Assembly: GCA_014871665.1 (NCBI GenBank)
Contig: WGSL01000086.1
Location: 1 to 6,911, forward strand
Source of the DNA: Collinsella sp.
Lineage (GTDB): Bacteria; Actinomycetota; Coriobacteriia; Coriobacteriales; Coriobacteriaceae
Direction: 5' to 3'
DNA length: 6,911 bases
Shown: one piece after another, positions 5,698-6,911 of the stretch
Layout of the letters: each line of letters begins with the position of its first letter
How positions within the stretch are numbered: position 1 is the stretch's first letter
The notes under the pieces: generated by a model
Seen by the model: only the letters and a program-made list of their open reading frames with translations
Database searches by the model: none
What the model was told of the DNA's origin: nothing
Position numbers and translations under genes: made by a program

Positions 5698-6614
5698 GAC
5701 AAAGCACCCCACGTCAGATCGGCGCCCTGCAGGCCGGCAGCCCAGGCAGAAGCAGCCATAGCGCGCTTGCCATCGGGCTTAACCTCAAGCAGCTCGACCG
5801 CACCATCGGAAAGTCCCAGGTAGACATGCTTGCTCTTAACGGCAACAGCGCCCTCGCCAAGCGACACATCCGCCAGCGCAGCATCGAGCACGCGAACCGA
5901 CTTTCCGGCAATCACGCAACGAGCAGGCGCGGTATCGGACGAAGCAAGCACATGACGCACACAATCGAGCGCCGCCATCTGCGGATCTAGACGCATCTCC
6001 TGCTTAGAAATCTTGGCGGCATGGGTAACAAGCGACTCATCCTGCTCGGTCCACACCGCTGTGTCATCGGCAAGCGAGGGCAGCGTATCGGCCAGCAGCT
6101 TACCGCCCAGCTCGCCAAGCTCCATCGTCAGTGCCTCGGCATGCTTGCCGGCGACAGATGTCGAGGCCTGCGCACAATAAGCGCCGGTATCCACGCCATG
6201 CCCAATGCGCATAATGGAAACGCCGGCAACCTCATCACCAGCAAGAATCGCACGCTGAATGGGAGCGGCGCCACGCCAACGCGGCAGCAGCGAAGCATGA
6301 ACATTCACAATACCAAGCGGCGCCATATGCAGCACCTCATCGGGCAAAATGCAGCCATAGGCAGCCACGCAGAAAATGTCAGCCTGGGCAGCCTTAAGCG
6401 CCTCAACGACCTCAGGCGTCATACGATTTGCCTCAACAACAGGCAGACCAAGCTCAAGCGCCTTGGCCTTAACAGGAGACGGCTCCAACTTTTTACCACG
6501 CCCACGAACAGCATCGGGACGAGTAATTACGAGCGCAATCTCGTTTCCAGCCTCAACAAGCGAAGTCAGCGAAGGCACAGCAAAATCAGGCGTACCCATA
6601 AACACAATACGCAT
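5694..6614 (-). CDS. fmt: Methionyl-tRNA formyltransferase
   Basis: A 306-residue enzyme that transfers a formyl group from 10-formyltetrahydrofolate to Met-tRNA for initiation of bacterial translation. The N-terminal Rossmann domain starts MRIVFMGTPDFAVPSL. The active-site segment is NVHASLLPRWRGAAPIQ at 104-120, with Asn104 and His106, followed by HGVDTG with Asp142, completing the formyltransferase Asn-His-Asp triad. Residues from about 205 form the C-terminal tRNA-binding barrel, seen as KISKQEMRLDPQ and ending LTWGALS. The length is standard. The start has a good Shine-Dalgarno (AGGGGAG, complement of 6624-6630) nine bases upstream. The stop TGA overlaps the rsmB ATG as ATGA. Peptide deformylase, a frequent neighbour of fmt in bacteria, is not visible in this window. 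An intrinsic terminator lies about 100 bp upstream, so expression depends on a promoter in 6615-6720 or on read-through. Confidence 0.96.
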   Translation of the reverse strand: MRIVFMGTPDFAVPSLTSLVEAGNEIALVITRPDAVRGRGKKLEPSPVKAKALELGLPVVEANRMTPEVVEALKAAQADIFCVAAYGCILPDEVLHMAPLGIVNVHASLLPRWRGAAPIQRAILAGDEVAGVSIMRIGHGVDTGAYCAQASTSVAGKHAEALTMELGELGGKLLADTLPSLADDTAVWTEQDESLVTHAAKISKQEMRLDPQMAALDCVRHVLASSDTAPARCVIAGKSVRVLDAALADVSLGEGAVAVKSKHVYLGLSDGAVELLEVKPDGKRAMAASAWAAGLQGADLTWGALS

Positions 6615-6620
6615 AAAGAA

Positions 6621-6647
6621 CGTCTCCCCTCAACCAAAGCCGAGACG
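6621..6647 (-). promoter_or_regulatory. Inverted repeat overlapping the fmt Shine-Dalgarno
   Basis: In the fmt leader, CGTCTC (complement of 6642-6647) can pair with GAGACG (complement of 6621-6626) across a 15-nt loop. The second arm covers the last three bases of the Shine-Dalgarno AGGGGAG (6624-6630). A 6-bp stem over the ribosome site could modestly limit fmt translation. The stem is short and may be chance. Confidence 0.3.
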
Positions 6648-6714
6648 GCTACAAATAACAGCGGAAAGCCAAGTACCCAGCCCATCCGCAATAACAATTC
6701 AACAAGAACAAATA

Positions 6715-6756
6715 TACCCAAAACAAAAGAAAGAGCCGCAATAAAAGCAGCTCTTT
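6715..6756 (-). terminator. Intrinsic terminator oriented toward fmt
   Basis: Read on the minus strand, AAAGAGCTGC (6756-6747) pairs with GCGGCTCTTT (6739-6730) as a 10-bp stem with one G-U pair and a 7-nt loop TTTTATT. CTTTTGTTTT follows. On the plus strand the G-U pair becomes an A-C mismatch and there is little T-run, so the orientation is minus. It ends a transcript entering from beyond 6911, or attenuates a long fmt leader. Confidence 0.75.
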
Positions 6757-6911
6757 CAGCAAAGCACCTATCAGCGAAGACGCCCATCCCTGGCCCGACG
6801 GCACCCGGGCGAACCGAGCCAGAACAACGCAGTCCCCGGTGCTGAGCGCCCACATATCGTCCCGCGCGCAGTTTCGCAGCAACGCGAGAATGTTTGAGCA
6901 CGGGATGATAT
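6757..6911. other. Stretch to the window edge with no recognisable gene
   Basis: No frame on either strand gives a protein I recognise. One minus-strand frame has about 77 percent GC at third positions over the first 48 codons from the edge, but it runs on through the terminator into a T-rich hydrophobic stretch. Another stops at 6773-6771 but encodes a Cys/Arg-rich peptide of random appearance. A plus-strand frame ends with TGA at 6895-6897 and has no start codon. The stretch is probably intergenic or encodes a structured RNA, because a terminator follows on the minus strand. A GTGCT/AGCAC pairing (6836-6840 with 6897-6901) and the near-palindrome at 6854-6911 point to secondary structure. 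Confidence 0.4.
6854..6911. repeat. Near-palindrome cut by the window edge
   Basis: ATATCGTCCCG (6854-6864) pairs with CGGGATGATAT (6901-6911) in 10 of 11 positions; the odd pair is G-U if the RNA is plus-strand and A-C if minus. Inside it, CGCG (6864-6867) can pair with CGCG (6883-6886). The right arm ends exactly at the window edge, so the true extent is unknown. It could be a regulatory hairpin, part of a structured RNA, or half of an intergenic repeat. Confidence 0.4.

Noticed and set aside
6021..6845. Plus-strand open frame of 274 codons antisense to fmt
   Set aside because: It is Asn/Arg/Thr-rich and lacks family motifs. The opposite strand encodes an unmistakable Fmt, so this is a shadow frame.
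6649..6882. Minus-strand frame of 77 codons (TTG start) with a Leu/Phe-rich end
   Set aside because: Third-position GC is high near the window edge, but the frame reads through the terminator hairpin and U-tract, and the sequence matches no family I know. It is left as an open possibility in the entry for 6757-6911.
6566..6901. Minus-strand frame of about 111 codons (GTG start) with two hydrophobic segments, overlapping the start of fmt
   Set aside because: It overlaps fmt by 49 bp in another frame, spans a strong terminator and has no ribosome site. Its hydrophobicity follows from the T-rich strand, since the neighbouring frame is equally hydrophobic.
6757..6911. tRNA, tmRNA, SRP RNA or T-box leader upstream of fmt
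   Set aside because: A GGTTCGCC string resembles a T-loop, but there is no acceptor stem or anticodon arm, no SRP GGAAG core and no T-box GGTGGNACCGCG motif.

Overview
The window reads as a piece of a high-GC Gram-positive chromosome. The gut actinobacterial class Coriobacteriia, and Collinsella in particular, is my best guess. This rests on the GC-rich third codon positions, the GH13-GH77 fusion enzyme and the general look of the proteins; it is inference, not a database result. There is no transposase, integrase, phage gene, CRISPR array, tRNA or rRNA that I can recognise. It looks like ordinary chromosome, and I found no convincing undescribed multi-gene system.

Plus-strand half. The window opens inside the 3' end of an unidentified gene whose protein ends in a long Lys/Ala/Pro/Thr-rich basic tail (to 295). 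A clear intrinsic terminator follows (332-363). A 150-bp regulatory region then holds a LacI-type palindrome (372-389), a second dyad (418-444) over a candidate promoter (-10 TATACT at 447-452) and a perfect 7-bp hairpin in the leader (473-490). It drives a single large gene (514-3810) encoding an 1098-residue cytoplasmic fusion of a GH13 alpha-glucan hydrolase and a GH77 4-alpha-glucanotransferase (MalQ-like), both with intact catalytic residues. Behind another terminator (3855-3882) sits a 78-residue FmdB-family zinc-ribbon protein (3899-4135) with its own terminator (4145-4182).

Convergent junction (4136-4296). Besides the fmdB-type terminator, this gap holds a short dyad around TTAATTAA (4190-4210) and a long inverted repeat with 15-bp perfect arms and a 37-nt loop (4224-4290). 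The latter is not a canonical terminator and may be a dispersed intergenic repeat.

Minus-strand half. fmt (methionyl-tRNA formyltransferase, 6614 down to 5694) and rsmB (16S rRNA m5C967 methyltransferase, 5697 down to 4297) form a translationally coupled pair with an ATGA stop/start overlap. Both serve translation: fmt makes the formylated initiator tRNA, and rsmB modifies the small-subunit rRNA.

Upstream of fmt (6615-6911) there is no recognisable gene. The stretch contains a good intrinsic terminator pointing toward fmt (6715-6756) and a near-palindromic segment reaching the window edge (6854-6911). This is either the tail of an upstream transcription unit or a structured leader of fmt. 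It is one of the few parts of the window that the named genes do not explain.
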